A stretch of 64,000 bases of DNA from CAZPMT01 sp964587655 (GTDB lineage: Bacteria > Hydrogenedentota > Hydrogenedentia > Hydrogenedentales > SLHB01): positions 1-64,000 of the forward strand of contig CAZPMT010000003.1 of the NCBI GenBank assembly GCA_964587655.1. Direction: 5' to 3'. The number at the start of each line of letters is the position of its first letter. Within the stretch, counting starts at the first letter, position 1. Shown here in pieces: positions 38,127 to 46,937 of this stretch. The notes below the pieces were generated by a model. It did not search any database. It was not told the origin of the DNA and saw only the letters and a program-made list of their open reading frames with translations. Position numbers and translations under genes: made by a program.

Positions 38127-40688
38127 CTACTTGAGATAAACGGTCTCGACCTCGGGAAGGAAATGCATTTCGTGGCGCTTGTGGGACTTGATTTGTTCGT
38201 CTGTGATCCTAAGCTCTCGGTACTGTCCGCTCATGAACATTCCGGCCTGATCCGCGTAGTTGGGGCTCATGAAGTTGCCTGAGTTGCCTGTGGGCAGCAC
38301 GCCAAGAGGCCGCTCCGGGTCGGCGAAATCGACAAGACGCCGCGTCGAAGGCCCGGCCAGGACTTGATAAGGCAATTCGCCGGCATGATACAGCATGCTG
38401 TTGATCGTATCGATGCCGCCTGGGGCCTGGAACGGACCCACGTTGAAGATGCGCCCGAGCCACAGTTTGTCAAGCGGCGACAAACTGTGCGGCGCATAGC
38501 CGAAGGGGTGCTTGAACTCGATCGTGTGAAGCGTCCCCCATCGCCATTCTCGAGTGTCGCTTCCGAATCGTTTGGCCAGAACGGCCACGGCGTCCTTGAG
38601 CGCTTTCCGCACGATGTCCGTTCTCGTCTCTTTGTAGTCGGGCGTTGACACATCATCCCAGAGAGGCAGCGAATCCTCTTTCACGGCATACTTCATGAAG
38701 CTCCGATGGTCGGCGACGGAGTAGTAACTGCGCAGCAGGTCCGGGCCCATTTCATCGCCGACGGTATCGCGCACGAGCATGTCGCGAAACACCTCGAACA
38801 CCGTGGCCCCGATCGAATCCACGTCGTGCCGGAAATCCCACGTCTCCAGCGCGTTCAGCGCCTCCTGTTCAAGCGGGGCCAGGTTTTGCGACCCAGGTCT
38901 AAGGATTTCCAGCACGGTTGCGATAAAAGACGGGGCAGAATAGGTCGCATTGTCGAACTGGACCGCCTGTAATTCCTCGATGGACCACTTCTCCTGCGAG
39001 TCGAGGATCTGTTTGATGCGCGCCGCGCGATCCGACGGTTGCCAGTATCCTTGCATGCGTCTTATCGGCCCGACCGGCTTAATCGTGGGCTCGTTGTTGG
39101 CTGTCACGATGCAGCCCGATTCCGGGTTCTTCAGATGAGGGTTCTGCTCCCAGGGAAGGTAGCCGAGGATCTCGTCGCGGCCCGACGCACCGTCAAGGAG
39201 GGTCTTGGGGTCCACATTCTCGGGCCGAATGACGATGCTGCCCGCGGCCCACCACGCAATGTTACCTTGCGCGTCCGCGTATGACACGTTGATGCCGGGC
39301 GAGGTGATAAGCGAAAGGGCCTGCCCGAAACTCTCGACGTCGGAGGCATGACCGGCCCTGTACATGCCCTCGAGATACGTGAACGGAACGTTCTGGCACA
39401 CCCACGAGAGCGATACTTCCGCGCCCTCGTACTTGTGGAATTCGCGGAATAGGTCCGTAACCACCGGTCCGTGCGGAGTGACGCGGACCTTGCACTGCTG
39501 ATCGGGCCAGAATCGAACGCGAATGACCTCGGTCTCCTCGCGAACGTCCACCCACTCGCCTTTATACATGACCTTGCCGGGATCGTCCGCCTTGAACGTC
39601 TCGCGATAAAGGTCGATATCGTCATTCTCGAGCATCGTGAGCGCCCATGCGCGCTCGCGATTCTGGCCAAGCAGCGCGAACGGCAGCGGGGGCAGGTAAT
39701 ACCCATAGAGTTCGAAGCCGGGGAACTTCATGTGGGCTTCGTACCAGATGCCGGGGTTCGTGAAAGCAATGTGCGGGTCGTTGGCCAGGATCGGCTTCCC
39801 CGATCGCGTTCGCGAAGGCCCGAGCACCCAGGAATTGCTCCCGAGCGTCGGACCGAGCAGTTCGGCGACATCGAGCATCGCGTGCAAGAAGGAGGAAAAG
39901 TAGGGACAGTAACCCATTGTCTGCCGGATACTACCCGGTCGTACTGGGGGTCTCGGGCTCAGACAATAGGTTACTGTCCCTACTTTTCCAAGATACGCCT
40001 CGGCTTCTTGAAGGCTCTCCATGACAGTAACGGGGATTTCCTTGGTGTAGCCTGGAAAAAGGGCGTTGACGTCGAGGTCCGGATGACGTTCCTTCAGCAA
40101 GCCGCAGATGGGGTCGCTGCGCAATCCCTCTGCGAAAGACAGGCCGAGCGCCCCCGCCACGCATATGCAGTCGACCGCCGTGAACGCCCGCGCGGGAATG
40201 TGCAGCGCGGCGAATTCGAAAGGCAGCGGCTCGGCCTCGACGCGGTGATTCACGCCGGCTACGAACGCATCGAGGGCCGCGCGCGCCTCCGGCGACAGAC
40301 ACTCATCCTTGGAAAGGGAGTCCTCGATCGCCGGGCGAAGCCGCAGTGAACGGATGATCTTGTCGACAGGGATCAGGCTCGGCCCCGCCAACTCGGACAG
40401 CTCGCCCCGCGCCACCCTGCGCAGGATCTCCATCTGAAACAGCCGGTCCTGCGCCATGCAGTATCCCAGCGCAAAATACGCGTCGGTCTCGTTCGCCGCC
40501 TCGATGTGCGGAACGCCCCAATCGTCGCGAACGACGGTCACCTCGCTCTTCACGGCCGGATGAACGACCGTGCCATCGAGATTCGGTATGCGCGTCCGCG
40601 CCAGATAGACCAGCCAGAGCCCCACAAGGACGACGAGAAGGATTGCCGCCGCAATGACAAACTTCAAGAGTTTCCACAGCTTCCTCAT
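38127..40688 (-). CDS. Penicillin-acylase-family (Ntn hydrolase) amidase
   Basis: 853 residues from ATG 40688. N-terminal anchor (FVIAAAILLVVLVGLWLVYL) then RDDWGVPHIEA, the A-chain start typical of the family. The autocatalytic site GSNSWVLG (Ser near 284) is followed by the B-chain motifs ILANDPHI and MLENDDIDLY. These enzymes cleave amides such as acyl-homoserine lactones or beta-lactams in the periplasm after self-cleavage removes a spacer peptide. A 96-base inverted repeat is translated at residues 234-266, upstream of the catalytic Ser, where the disposable spacer lies. A PE-A copy is read as HSLSPLDKL at 734-743. Confidence 0.92.
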   Translation of the reverse strand: MRKLWKLLKFVIAAAILLVVLVGLWLVYLARTRIPNLDGTVVHPAVKSEVTVVRDDWGVPHIEAANETDAYFALGYCMAQDRLFQMEILRRVARGELSELAGPSLIPVDKIIRSLRLRPAIEDSLSKDECLSPEARAALDAFVAGVNHRVEAEPLPFEFAALHIPARAFTAVDCICVAGALGLSFAEGLRSDPICGLLKERHPDLDVNALFPGYTKEIPVTVMESLQEAEAYLGKVGTVTYCLSPRPPVRPGSIRQTMGYCPYFSSFLHAMLDVAELLGPTLGSNSWVLGPSRTRSGKPILANDPHIAFTNPGIWYEAHMKFPGFELYGYYLPPLPFALLGQNRERAWALTMLENDDIDLYRETFKADDPGKVMYKGEWVDVREETEVIRVRFWPDQQCKVRVTPHGPVVTDLFREFHKYEGAEVSLSWVCQNVPFTYLEGMYRAGHASDVESFGQALSLITSPGINVSYADAQGNIAWWAAGSIVIRPENVDPKTLLDGASGRDEILGYLPWEQNPHLKNPESGCIVTANNEPTIKPVGPIRRMQGYWQPSDRAARIKQILDSQEKWSIEELQAVQFDNATYSAPSFIATVLEILRPGSQNLAPLEQEALNALETWDFRHDVDSIGATVFEVFRDMLVRDTVGDEMGPDLLRSYYSVADHRSFMKYAVKEDSLPLWDDVSTPDYKETRTDIVRKALKDAVAVLAKRFGSDTREWRWGTLHTIEFKHPFGYAPHSLSPLDKLWLGRIFNVGPFQAPGGIDTINSMLYHAGELPYQVLAGPSTRRLVDFADPERPLGVLPTGNSGNFMSPNYADQAGMFMSGQYRELRITDEQIKSHKRHEMHFLPEVETVYLK
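38461..38489. repeat. PE-A in the acylase gene
   Basis: Perfect arms, centre AAGCGGC; read on the minus strand as HSLSPLDKL between HPFGYAP and WLGRIFNVG. Confidence 0.94.
39894..39989. repeat. 96-bp inverted repeat inside the acylase gene
   Basis: Arms GGAAAAGTAGGGACAGTAAC...CTG and the inverse, 30 bases each, around a 36-base centre. The total of 96 bases equals 32 codons and stays open, giving KVGTVTYCLSP...QTMGYCPYFS. Confidence 0.9.
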
Positions 40689-40733
40689 CGTCACTCCCGG
40701 CATGACGCCTTATGCGGGAAACGCCGCTCTGCT

Positions 40734-40838
40734 ATTTTCCCCCTTTGGAAGGGGGTTAGGGGGATGTTGGATTGCCGACACAAGCTACCGGCAAGCGCGC
40801 AAGAACATCCCCCTAACCCCCTTCCAAAGGGGGAAAAT
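40734..40838. repeat. MITE-like inverted repeat, copy 2
   Basis: Arms of 35 bases (ATTTTCCCCCTTTGGAAGGG...GATGTT and inverse) and the same centre as copy 1 (GATTGCCGACAC, CAAGCGCGCAA). It lies between gspB-like and acylase genes, 46 bases upstream of the acylase start. Confidence 0.92.
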
Positions 40839-40883
40839 GGTCCACGTTCTATACTTGCACTTCGTACGGTCGCCCTTCAGTCA

Positions 40884-42032
40884 TCAGAATCTGATCTGGA
40901 AGCGTTCACCCGTACCTTCGATCTCGATCCCTATCGAGCGGGACTCCACCCCTATCAGAATCGCATCCGAACCCGGGATCTTCTCGCCAACCTGCACCGG
41001 CTCGAGATTGATGATGGCTGAAGCATAAGTGCGCGTCTTGCTCGCGGGCCGCACCATGTTCACACGGACGCCTTCGAGGCCGTACTGTGCCTTGTCCGAT
41101 GCACGCAACACGGGAAGCGACATCAGGTCGAGTGGCCGCGACTGCTTCTTCGGGACATCGGCCTCTTTCTTCTCCGGTCGCGACACAGCCCGTTCCGAAG
41201 GCGTCGGCGTCACCGGCGGCTCCAGCTTCGCCACTTGCTGCAACGGACGCGCAAGAGCGGGAAGCTCTTCCTTCTTCACCTCAGCAGGCGAAACAGCCTT
41301 CTCCGTTTGCGCTGCCACCTTAGCGGCAGGTTCAGGTGCGGGCACAGCCTTCGCAGGTTCAGGTACAGGCTCAGGCGCGGGTTCGGCCTTGGCCACAGGC
41401 GCAGGCTCAGGCTCCGGCGCGGGTTCGGCCTTAGCTACGGGTTCCGGTGCAGGCTCAGGCGCGGGCGCAGCCTTTGCTACGGGTTCCGGCGCAGGCTCCG
41501 GCGCGGGCGCAGCCTTAGCCACGGGTTCAGGCGCAGGCTCCGGCGCGGGCGCAGCCTTGGCCACGGGTTCAGGCGCGGGCTCCGGCGCGAGCGCGGCCTT
41601 GGCAACAGGTTTTGGGGCAGGGTTCGGTTTCGCTTTCGGTTCTTGTATGACGGGCTCGGCTGGAACCTGTCGCGGCGGGACTTTGACCGCCGTATGCGCG
41701 GACTCTGCCCGAGGCGGGCCAGCAGGCTTCGCGGGCGTTTCCGTCTGAAGGTTTGGCGCGGCCGCACGCGCAACCTGCTCGAGCGGCACGCCCTGCGAGC
41801 GCGTAAGCATCAACGTCAGCCCGATGCTGACGCCGATGACAATCGACGCAAGAATAATGGCCCCCGAAATCACAAACACCGGCGAGGCACGGAATGGCAT
41901 CCGTCCCCGGCGCCCGCTCTTCCCGACGAGTTCATACTTGGCGCTTTCAGGCTCAAAGGGGGCGTTCTCGGCGCGGCTTGCTTCCGCTTTCTCAGCTTCA
42001 AGCTTTCTCAAGGCATCGAGAATGGAACTCAT
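40884..42032 (-). CDS. gspB: GspB-like type II secretion accessory protein
   Basis: 382 residues. The N-terminus MSSILDALRKLEAEK is characteristic of GspB. A membrane helix (52-75) is followed by a long spacer of about six PAPEPAPEPVAKA repeats spanning most of residues 130-240, and a C-terminal domain (about 320-382) with INLEPVQVGEKIPGSDAI fitting the GspB periplasmic fold. It helps the GspA ATPase insert the secretin through peptidoglycan. It overlaps gspA by four bases. The repeat makes the spacer length evolutionarily variable. Confidence 0.85.
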   Translation of the reverse strand: MSSILDALRKLEAEKAEASRAENAPFEPESAKYELVGKSGRRGRMPFRASPVFVISGAIILASIVIGVSIGLTLMLTRSQGVPLEQVARAAAPNLQTETPAKPAGPPRAESAHTAVKVPPRQVPAEPVIQEPKAKPNPAPKPVAKAALAPEPAPEPVAKAAPAPEPAPEPVAKAAPAPEPAPEPVAKAAPAPEPAPEPVAKAEPAPEPEPAPVAKAEPAPEPVPEPAKAVPAPEPAAKVAAQTEKAVSPAEVKKEELPALARPLQQVAKLEPPVTPTPSERAVSRPEKKEADVPKKQSRPLDLMSLPVLRASDKAQYGLEGVRVNMVRPASKTRTYASAIINLEPVQVGEKIPGSDAILIGVESRSIGIEIEGTGERFQIRF

Positions 42033-44104
42033 CCCGTGCGTTTCCCCTCGACGTTGTCTTCCTTCGTCTCATGCGGCGCCAGGGGTGCGCCGCCCGCCGC
42101 GGGCGGGGTGACTTCCTTAGGGACATCCACCTTCGGTGGTCCCAACACATCGTCATGAACCGGCGGCAGGTCTTCGACCTTCACCATTCCGGCGCTCATA
42201 GGCCCTGCAAAGCTAACTTCCGGGGAGACATCCAATGGGCCCAGCAAAAGATCCGGCAAAGGGTTGTCCTCGGGCGGAGGAGTCTGCGGCGGCGCAACGG
42301 GAGACAAATCGGAGGACTTGACCGCGCCCGGTTCACCGGAAACCGCTACAGCCCCGGTCGAGGACGCGGAGCCAGGACGGAACGATGGCGTAGAACCCGC
42401 CTGCAACCGGTGACTCAGCACCATCCGAACCTGTCGTCCGGCAACCCCGTCGATACGAAGGCCCGTCTGGGCCTGGATTTTCAAGACGGCGCGGCGCGTC
42501 TTTTCGTCGTAGACACCGGTAACCTCGCCAAGCAGGTTGCGGGCGCGAAGCTCCTCCTGCAACTTCCGCACTTCCGGACCCGACATCTCGTTTCTCAACT
42601 CAGGCGCACCGGGCGCCGCATCTTCCCAGAAGACCACCGCCTGTCCCGCATAGGCTGCGCCAAACCGATCCTTTGCCATCAGGGACGTTTCGTTGCCGTC
42701 GGTCGTGATCCGTACGCTATCGCCTTCCGCACCGGCCACGGCCACCCAGATTGTATGGTTTCCTGCTTTCATCATCGCCAGCGCGGGCAATCCTATCGCA
42801 ACGAGTTCGTCGACGGTGGGAGAAAGCGGCTCGACTTCAAGACCGTTCGCCCGGGCGCATTCCTGGAGACTCGCGACCTCGTCGTCTGCCGGATACCGGC
42901 CGATAAGCGTCTTGTTCCAGGCGCGCAGGACGCCCGCGACCGCCGCATTCCGCGCGGCCTCCGGGCTTATGCCGTCCAATTGATCAACGACCGCGCCGCT
43001 CTCCTTGGATTTCGTCTGTTCAGGGGCGCGCGCGGATGCCTGAGCAGTTGGCGGAAGGCTCGCAACCACAGGCGTGGGATTCGGCGTGCGCGCGGCTTCG
43101 ACAGGCGCGGGGACTTCTTTCAGCGACGCGGCATTCTCCCTCGGAATCGCCGCCGCTGGCGGTTCCTCGCCCGTATAGGAATATCGAAGCGGCGGCAGAT
43201 AGTAAGCAAGGATCAGGACCAGCGCCGCCGTAACAAGAAGAGAAGGATTCGGCAGAAAACGCGCCAGACCCGCAAACACGCTCCGTTTCCTGCGGACCGC
43301 TTCGCCGCGGATCTCTTTCGCCGCTTGACGGATGATCCCTGCCGTGATCGTGTACGTCTCCTTCGTGTAGCCGATCAGCAAGGCCCGATCGCAGATGGCA
43401 TTGATGACGCGCGGCGTCCCCCCGGACAGTCTATACACCATCCGAACCGCAGACCGCGTGAAATTCACCTTCTTGCGCCCGCCCGCCACGCGAAGCCGGT
43501 ACGCGATGTATTGCACGGTTTCGTTCGCGTCCAGCGCCTTGAGGTGATAGCGCGCCGTGATCCGCTGATTCAACTGCCGCAACTCGGGCAACTGGAGGTT
43601 TTGCGCAAGTTCGGGCTGGCCGATCAGGACAATCTGCAAGAGCTTCTGCGTTTCGGTCTCGATATTCGACAGAAGCCGCACTTGCTCCAACACGCTCGGA
43701 ACAAGATTCTGCGCCTCGTCGATCACCAACACGCAATTCTTGCCCGCGGAACTGCGGTCAAGAAGGTACTCGTTCAACTCATCGATGAGCTCCTTGATCG
43801 TTTCCGCCCGGCTCGCAATTCCGAAATCCTCATTGATCTTCCGCAGGAGCTCTTCGGGCGACAGGCACGGATTGAAAATGAACGCGACTTCCGTGTCCGG
43901 GTCAAGCTGGTTGAGAAGACTCCGGCAGATGGTCGTCTTGCCGGTGCCGATTTCCCCTGAAACCATCACGAAACCAGTGCGCGCCTTGATTCCGTAAAGA
44001 AGGTGCGCGAACGCCTCCTTATGCTTCTCGCTCAGAAACAGGAAACGAGGGTCCGGCGTAAGGTTAAAGGGCTTTTCGGCTAATCCGTAGAATGCTTCGT
44101 ACAT
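42029..44104 (-). CDS. gspA: GspA/ExeA-like AAA ATPase with peptidoglycan-binding domain
   Basis: 691 residues. N-terminal FYGLAEKPFNLTPDPRFLF is diagnostic of the ExeA family; Walker A GEIGTGKTT and Walker B VLVIDEAQNL follow. A membrane helix lies near residue 290 (LLVTAALVLILAYYL). The periplasmic part has a cysteine-less peptidase-like fold region (about 380-500) and a peptidoglycan-binding module (GPEVRKLQEELRARNL). With GspB it remodels the cell wall for secretin assembly. No other gsp genes are in the window. The four-base ATGA overlap with gspB indicates translational coupling. Confidence 0.93.
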   Translation of the reverse strand: MYEAFYGLAEKPFNLTPDPRFLFLSEKHKEAFAHLLYGIKARTGFVMVSGEIGTGKTTICRSLLNQLDPDTEVAFIFNPCLSPEELLRKINEDFGIASRAETIKELIDELNEYLLDRSSAGKNCVLVIDEAQNLVPSVLEQVRLLSNIETETQKLLQIVLIGQPELAQNLQLPELRQLNQRITARYHLKALDANETVQYIAYRLRVAGGRKKVNFTRSAVRMVYRLSGGTPRVINAICDRALLIGYTKETYTITAGIIRQAAKEIRGEAVRRKRSVFAGLARFLPNPSLLVTAALVLILAYYLPPLRYSYTGEEPPAAAIPRENAASLKEVPAPVEAARTPNPTPVVASLPPTAQASARAPEQTKSKESGAVVDQLDGISPEAARNAAVAGVLRAWNKTLIGRYPADDEVASLQECARANGLEVEPLSPTVDELVAIGLPALAMMKAGNHTIWVAVAGAEGDSVRITTDGNETSLMAKDRFGAAYAGQAVVFWEDAAPGAPELRNEMSGPEVRKLQEELRARNLLGEVTGVYDEKTRRAVLKIQAQTGLRIDGVAGRQVRMVLSHRLQAGSTPSFRPGSASSTGAVAVSGEPGAVKSSDLSPVAPPQTPPPEDNPLPDLLLGPLDVSPEVSFAGPMSAGMVKVEDLPPVHDDVLGPPKVDVPKEVTPPAAGGAPLAPHETKEDNVEGKRTG

Positions 44105-44218
44105 GCCTTTTCATGCGCACCAAATGCCAGGTAAACTCTTGACTAAAAAGAATAACATCTTACATCTCTGCTGTCAATGACCTCTCGGTCAGCACAGACT
44201 CGATGCCGCGCTCGAGTA

Positions 44219-45445
44219 TCACACGTGATCTAGCACGATCTTGACAGCCTCCGACACGCGCTTTGAAAGAAACGTTTTCACCGCTTCCTTATATCGAGTC
44301 ACGGGAAAACGGTGGGTGATGAAATCGGACGGCGATATGGCGCCCGCAACAAGCAGCTCGGCGGCGATATCAAACGAGGTGCGTCCGTCGTACTCAGTGG
44401 CGTGACAATTGATTCCAACGAGTTTCACTTCCTGACACCAGACGGGCGAATAGTCGACCTTGCCCGGCTTGAAGTTGATGCCGACCAGGACCACGGCGCC
44501 TCCCCCCTTCGCCCAGCGCAGCGCGTGATGCAGGCTCCGATCGCTTCCGACGGTGTCGTATACGGCATCAAACCCACCCAAAATGATCTCGTTTCCGAAA
44601 TAGCCCTTCGCATACCGCCCGCCTGTCAGATCCGCGATGCGCCGGTACGTGTCATTGCTCTCGATCAGGACCGTCGCGCCGAGTCGCTCGGCGATCCTCC
44701 CCTGGAAAAGATAACGCACGAGACAAAAGACCTCGGTCCGCGGAAACAGTCGCCGCAACGCCGCAACGCTCAACAGCCCTATCGTTCCACCGCCGATAAC
44801 AAGCGCCTTGTCGCCCGCGCCGGGCCGGACCTTTAGCACCCCATGCACCGCGCTGGCCATCGGCTCGAGCAAGACGGCGGCATCGTCGTCCAGCGCGCTG
44901 GGGATCTTGAAGGGCTGCGTCCTGTGCATCACCATGTACGGGGAGAACCCGCCGCCAACGTCCTCGAGCGGCAACGCCTTCACGCCACAGTTTGTCAAAC
45001 GACGACAAACTGTGGGATTGCTGCAAAGCATGTAGTTCCCCGATGCGCACTGCGGACACGGCGGCTCGATTTCCATTTGATAACAAGAAGGCCAGTCAAT
45101 ACGCATCGCCACGCGATCGCCGGGAACGAACCCTTCGACCTCGGACCCCACTTCCACGACTTCCCCGACAAGTTCGTGCCCCAGGAACTTCCTGTGAATG
45201 CCGGGCATTGCCGCCGAAAAACACTTCGGGTCCATATCCATGAACATGAAATGGAGGTCCGTGCCGCAAAGACCGCAACAACGGTTCCGGACCTTCAACC
45301 AGCGCGGGTTCGGAATGCGCGGCTCGTCGATATCCCGATAGCGCAGCGGCGAGAGCGGACCGAGCGCGGCATACTTTGAAAAGAGCTGCGCGGCTTTGAG
45401 CATCGCCACCCTGTACGGATCGTTTTCGAAGTAGAGCGCCTTCAT
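44219..45445 (-). CDS. Zinc-dependent medium-chain alcohol dehydrogenase with PE-A insertion
   Basis: 408 residues. Catalytic-zinc motif CGLCGTDLH and GHELVGEV are present, as is the nucleotide fold VIGGGTIGLLSVAALRRL. The structural-zinc lobe begins CPQCASGNYMLC and is followed at once by a PE-A peptide, TVCRRLTNC (residues 144-153), which introduces two extra cysteines near the metal site. The substrate is probably a polyol or L-threonine-like compound, not determinable. The gene is divergent from the ferredoxin reductase. Longer than the family norm (about 350-390), in part because of the insert. Confidence 0.9.
   Translation of the reverse strand: MKALYFENDPYRVAMLKAAQLFSKYAALGPLSPLRYRDIDEPRIPNPRWLKVRNRCCGLCGTDLHFMFMDMDPKCFSAAMPGIHRKFLGHELVGEVVEVGSEVEGFVPGDRVAMRIDWPSCYQMEIEPPCPQCASGNYMLCSNPTVCRRLTNCGVKALPLEDVGGGFSPYMVMHRTQPFKIPSALDDDAAVLLEPMASAVHGVLKVRPGAGDKALVIGGGTIGLLSVAALRRLFPRTEVFCLVRYLFQGRIAERLGATVLIESNDTYRRIADLTGGRYAKGYFGNEIILGGFDAVYDTVGSDRSLHHALRWAKGGGAVVLVGINFKPGKVDYSPVWCQEVKLVGINCHATEYDGRTSFDIAAELLVAGAISPSDFITHRFPVTRYKEAVKTFLSKRVSEAVKIVLDHV
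44986..45014. repeat. PE-A in the alcohol dehydrogenase gene
   Basis: Perfect arms, centre AAACGAC; read on the minus strand as TVCRRLTNC. It is the last PE-A in the window; none is seen from 45015 to 64000. Confidence 0.95.
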
Positions 45446-45554
45446 GACTTGCGGACCATGATTCCTTTCGGCGGATCTCCAGCGTTCGCCAGCGTACTTC
45501 GCACCATGTTAGTATACGCGGCGACTCACGAGGATCGCACGCATCGGGTGAAGC

Positions 45555-46937
45555 ATGAGCGCACTGGGTTCCCCGGAACGCCCACTACGCGCCGCCATTA
45601 TCGGAAGCGGCCCGGCAGGTTTCTACGCCGCCGCGGCATTGTTCGCCGCACCGATCTCCGCCCACGCGGACGTCTTCGAACGGCTCCCTACCCCTTTCGG
45701 TCTGGTGCGCGCGGGCGTTGCACCGGACCACCCACAGACCAAGACCGTCCTGAAAGTCTTCGACAAGCTCGCGGCCCGCGATGGGTTCTCCTTCCGCGGC
45801 AACGTGTGCGTGGGACGCGATATCACCATCGAAGAGCTTCGCGCCTGCTATGACATCGTGATATTCGCGACAGGCGCCGAAGTCGCCGCCGGCCTTGGCA
45901 TCCCCGGCGAGGATCTCATCGGCAGTCACGCCGTGGACGAATTCGTCGGGTGGTACAACGGACACCCTGATTTCCGCGAAGCGCGTTTCGATTTCTCACA
46001 AGAAACTGCCGTCGTCATCGGACAGGGAAACGTCGCTACGGACGTGGTTCGCATGCTTGCGCTGACCGCCGGCGAATTGAAGAACACGGATATCTGCGGG
46101 CACGCATTGGACGCATTGGCCGAGAACCGCGTCCGCGAGATCCATCTAATCGGACGCCGCGGCCCGGTCCAGGCCAAGTTCACACAGCAGGAGATCGAGG
46201 AACTCGGCGAGTTGCCGGACTGCGACGTCGTCCTCGATACGGCGGACCTCATCCTCGACCCATCGAGCCAAGCGGAACTCGATGATCAGAGGAATTTCAA
46301 CAGCAAGCGGAACATGGCCGTCTTCGAAGCGTTTGCGAAGCGGCCCGCGCCGTCAAAACGCAAGCGGCTGTTTATCCGTTTCCTGCAAAGTCCCGTCGAA
46401 ATCCGCGGCGGAGATCGCGTCGAGTCGATCGTCTTGGAGAAGAACCGTCTCGAAGGAGATCCCTTCCGCCTGAAAGCGCACGGCACGGGCGTCAAGGAGA
46501 CCTTGCCGTGCGGCCTCGTCTTCCGCGCCGTCGGCCACCGCGGCGTTCCGATCCCACGCGTTCCGTTCGACGACAAACGCGGCATCATCCCAAACAATGC
46601 CGGGCGCGTCATCGAGAACGGCAAGCCCGTGCCCGGCCTATACGCCGTCGGCTGGATCAAACGGGGTCCAACCGGTTTGATCGGCACAAACAAAGCCGAC
46701 GGCATCGAAACGGTCGACGCCATCCTTGCGGACCTGCCCGAAATTCCGCCGTGTCCTACGCCCGACGGCGACTCCGTTCATGCCCTCTTATCAAGCCGCG
46801 CCATCCAAGTTGTAACCTACGACGACTGGCGCCGCATCGATGCCGCCGAAATCGCCCGCGGCGAAGCCAACGGCAAACCCCGCGAAAAGCTCACAACGAT
46901 CCCCGAGTTGCTCGGCGCGGCGAGGCGTGCGCGCTAG
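45555..46937 (+). CDS. Ferredoxin--NADP+ reductase (FprA/adrenodoxin-reductase type)
   Basis: 460 residues from ATG. FAD-binding IIGSGPAGFYAA, the PFGLVRAGVAPDHPQTK signature, the NADP-binding IGQGNVATDVVRML and the C-terminal GWIKRGPTGLIGTNKADG are all typical of the mycobacterial FprA/adrenodoxin reductase family. It moves electrons between NADPH and ferredoxin in the cytosol and may serve the radical-SAM and class III RNR chemistry encoded downstream (inference). Complete, no inserts. Its stop overlaps the end of rsmE, which is convergent. Confidence 0.95.
   Translation: MSALGSPERPLRAAIIGSGPAGFYAAAALFAAPISAHADVFERLPTPFGLVRAGVAPDHPQTKTVLKVFDKLAARDGFSFRGNVCVGRDITIEELRACYDIVIFATGAEVAAGLGIPGEDLIGSHAVDEFVGWYNGHPDFREARFDFSQETAVVIGQGNVATDVVRMLALTAGELKNTDICGHALDALAENRVREIHLIGRRGPVQAKFTQQEIEELGELPDCDVVLDTADLILDPSSQAELDDQRNFNSKRNMAVFEAFAKRPAPSKRKRLFIRFLQSPVEIRGGDRVESIVLEKNRLEGDPFRLKAHGTGVKETLPCGLVFRAVGHRGVPIPRVPFDDKRGIIPNNAGRVIENGKPVPGLYAVGWIKRGPTGLIGTNKADGIETVDAILADLPEIPPCPTPDGDSVHALLSSRAIQVVTYDDWRRIDAAEIARGEANGKPREKLTTIPELLGAARRAR

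Noticed and set aside
41029..41748. Gly/Ala-rich frame on the plus strand opposite gspB
   Set aside because: It is the antisense of the PAPEPAPEPVAKA repeat; GspB has recognisable termini and couples to gspA.
931..45014. PE-A as DNA uptake sequences
   Set aside because: Uptake sequences usually occur as many single-orientation copies with some inverted pairs. I see essentially only complete inverted pairs, and no competence genes are in the window.
931..45014. PE-A as a CRISPR array or attachment site series
   Set aside because: Copies are scattered over 44 kb at irregular distances with no regular spacers and no cas genes.
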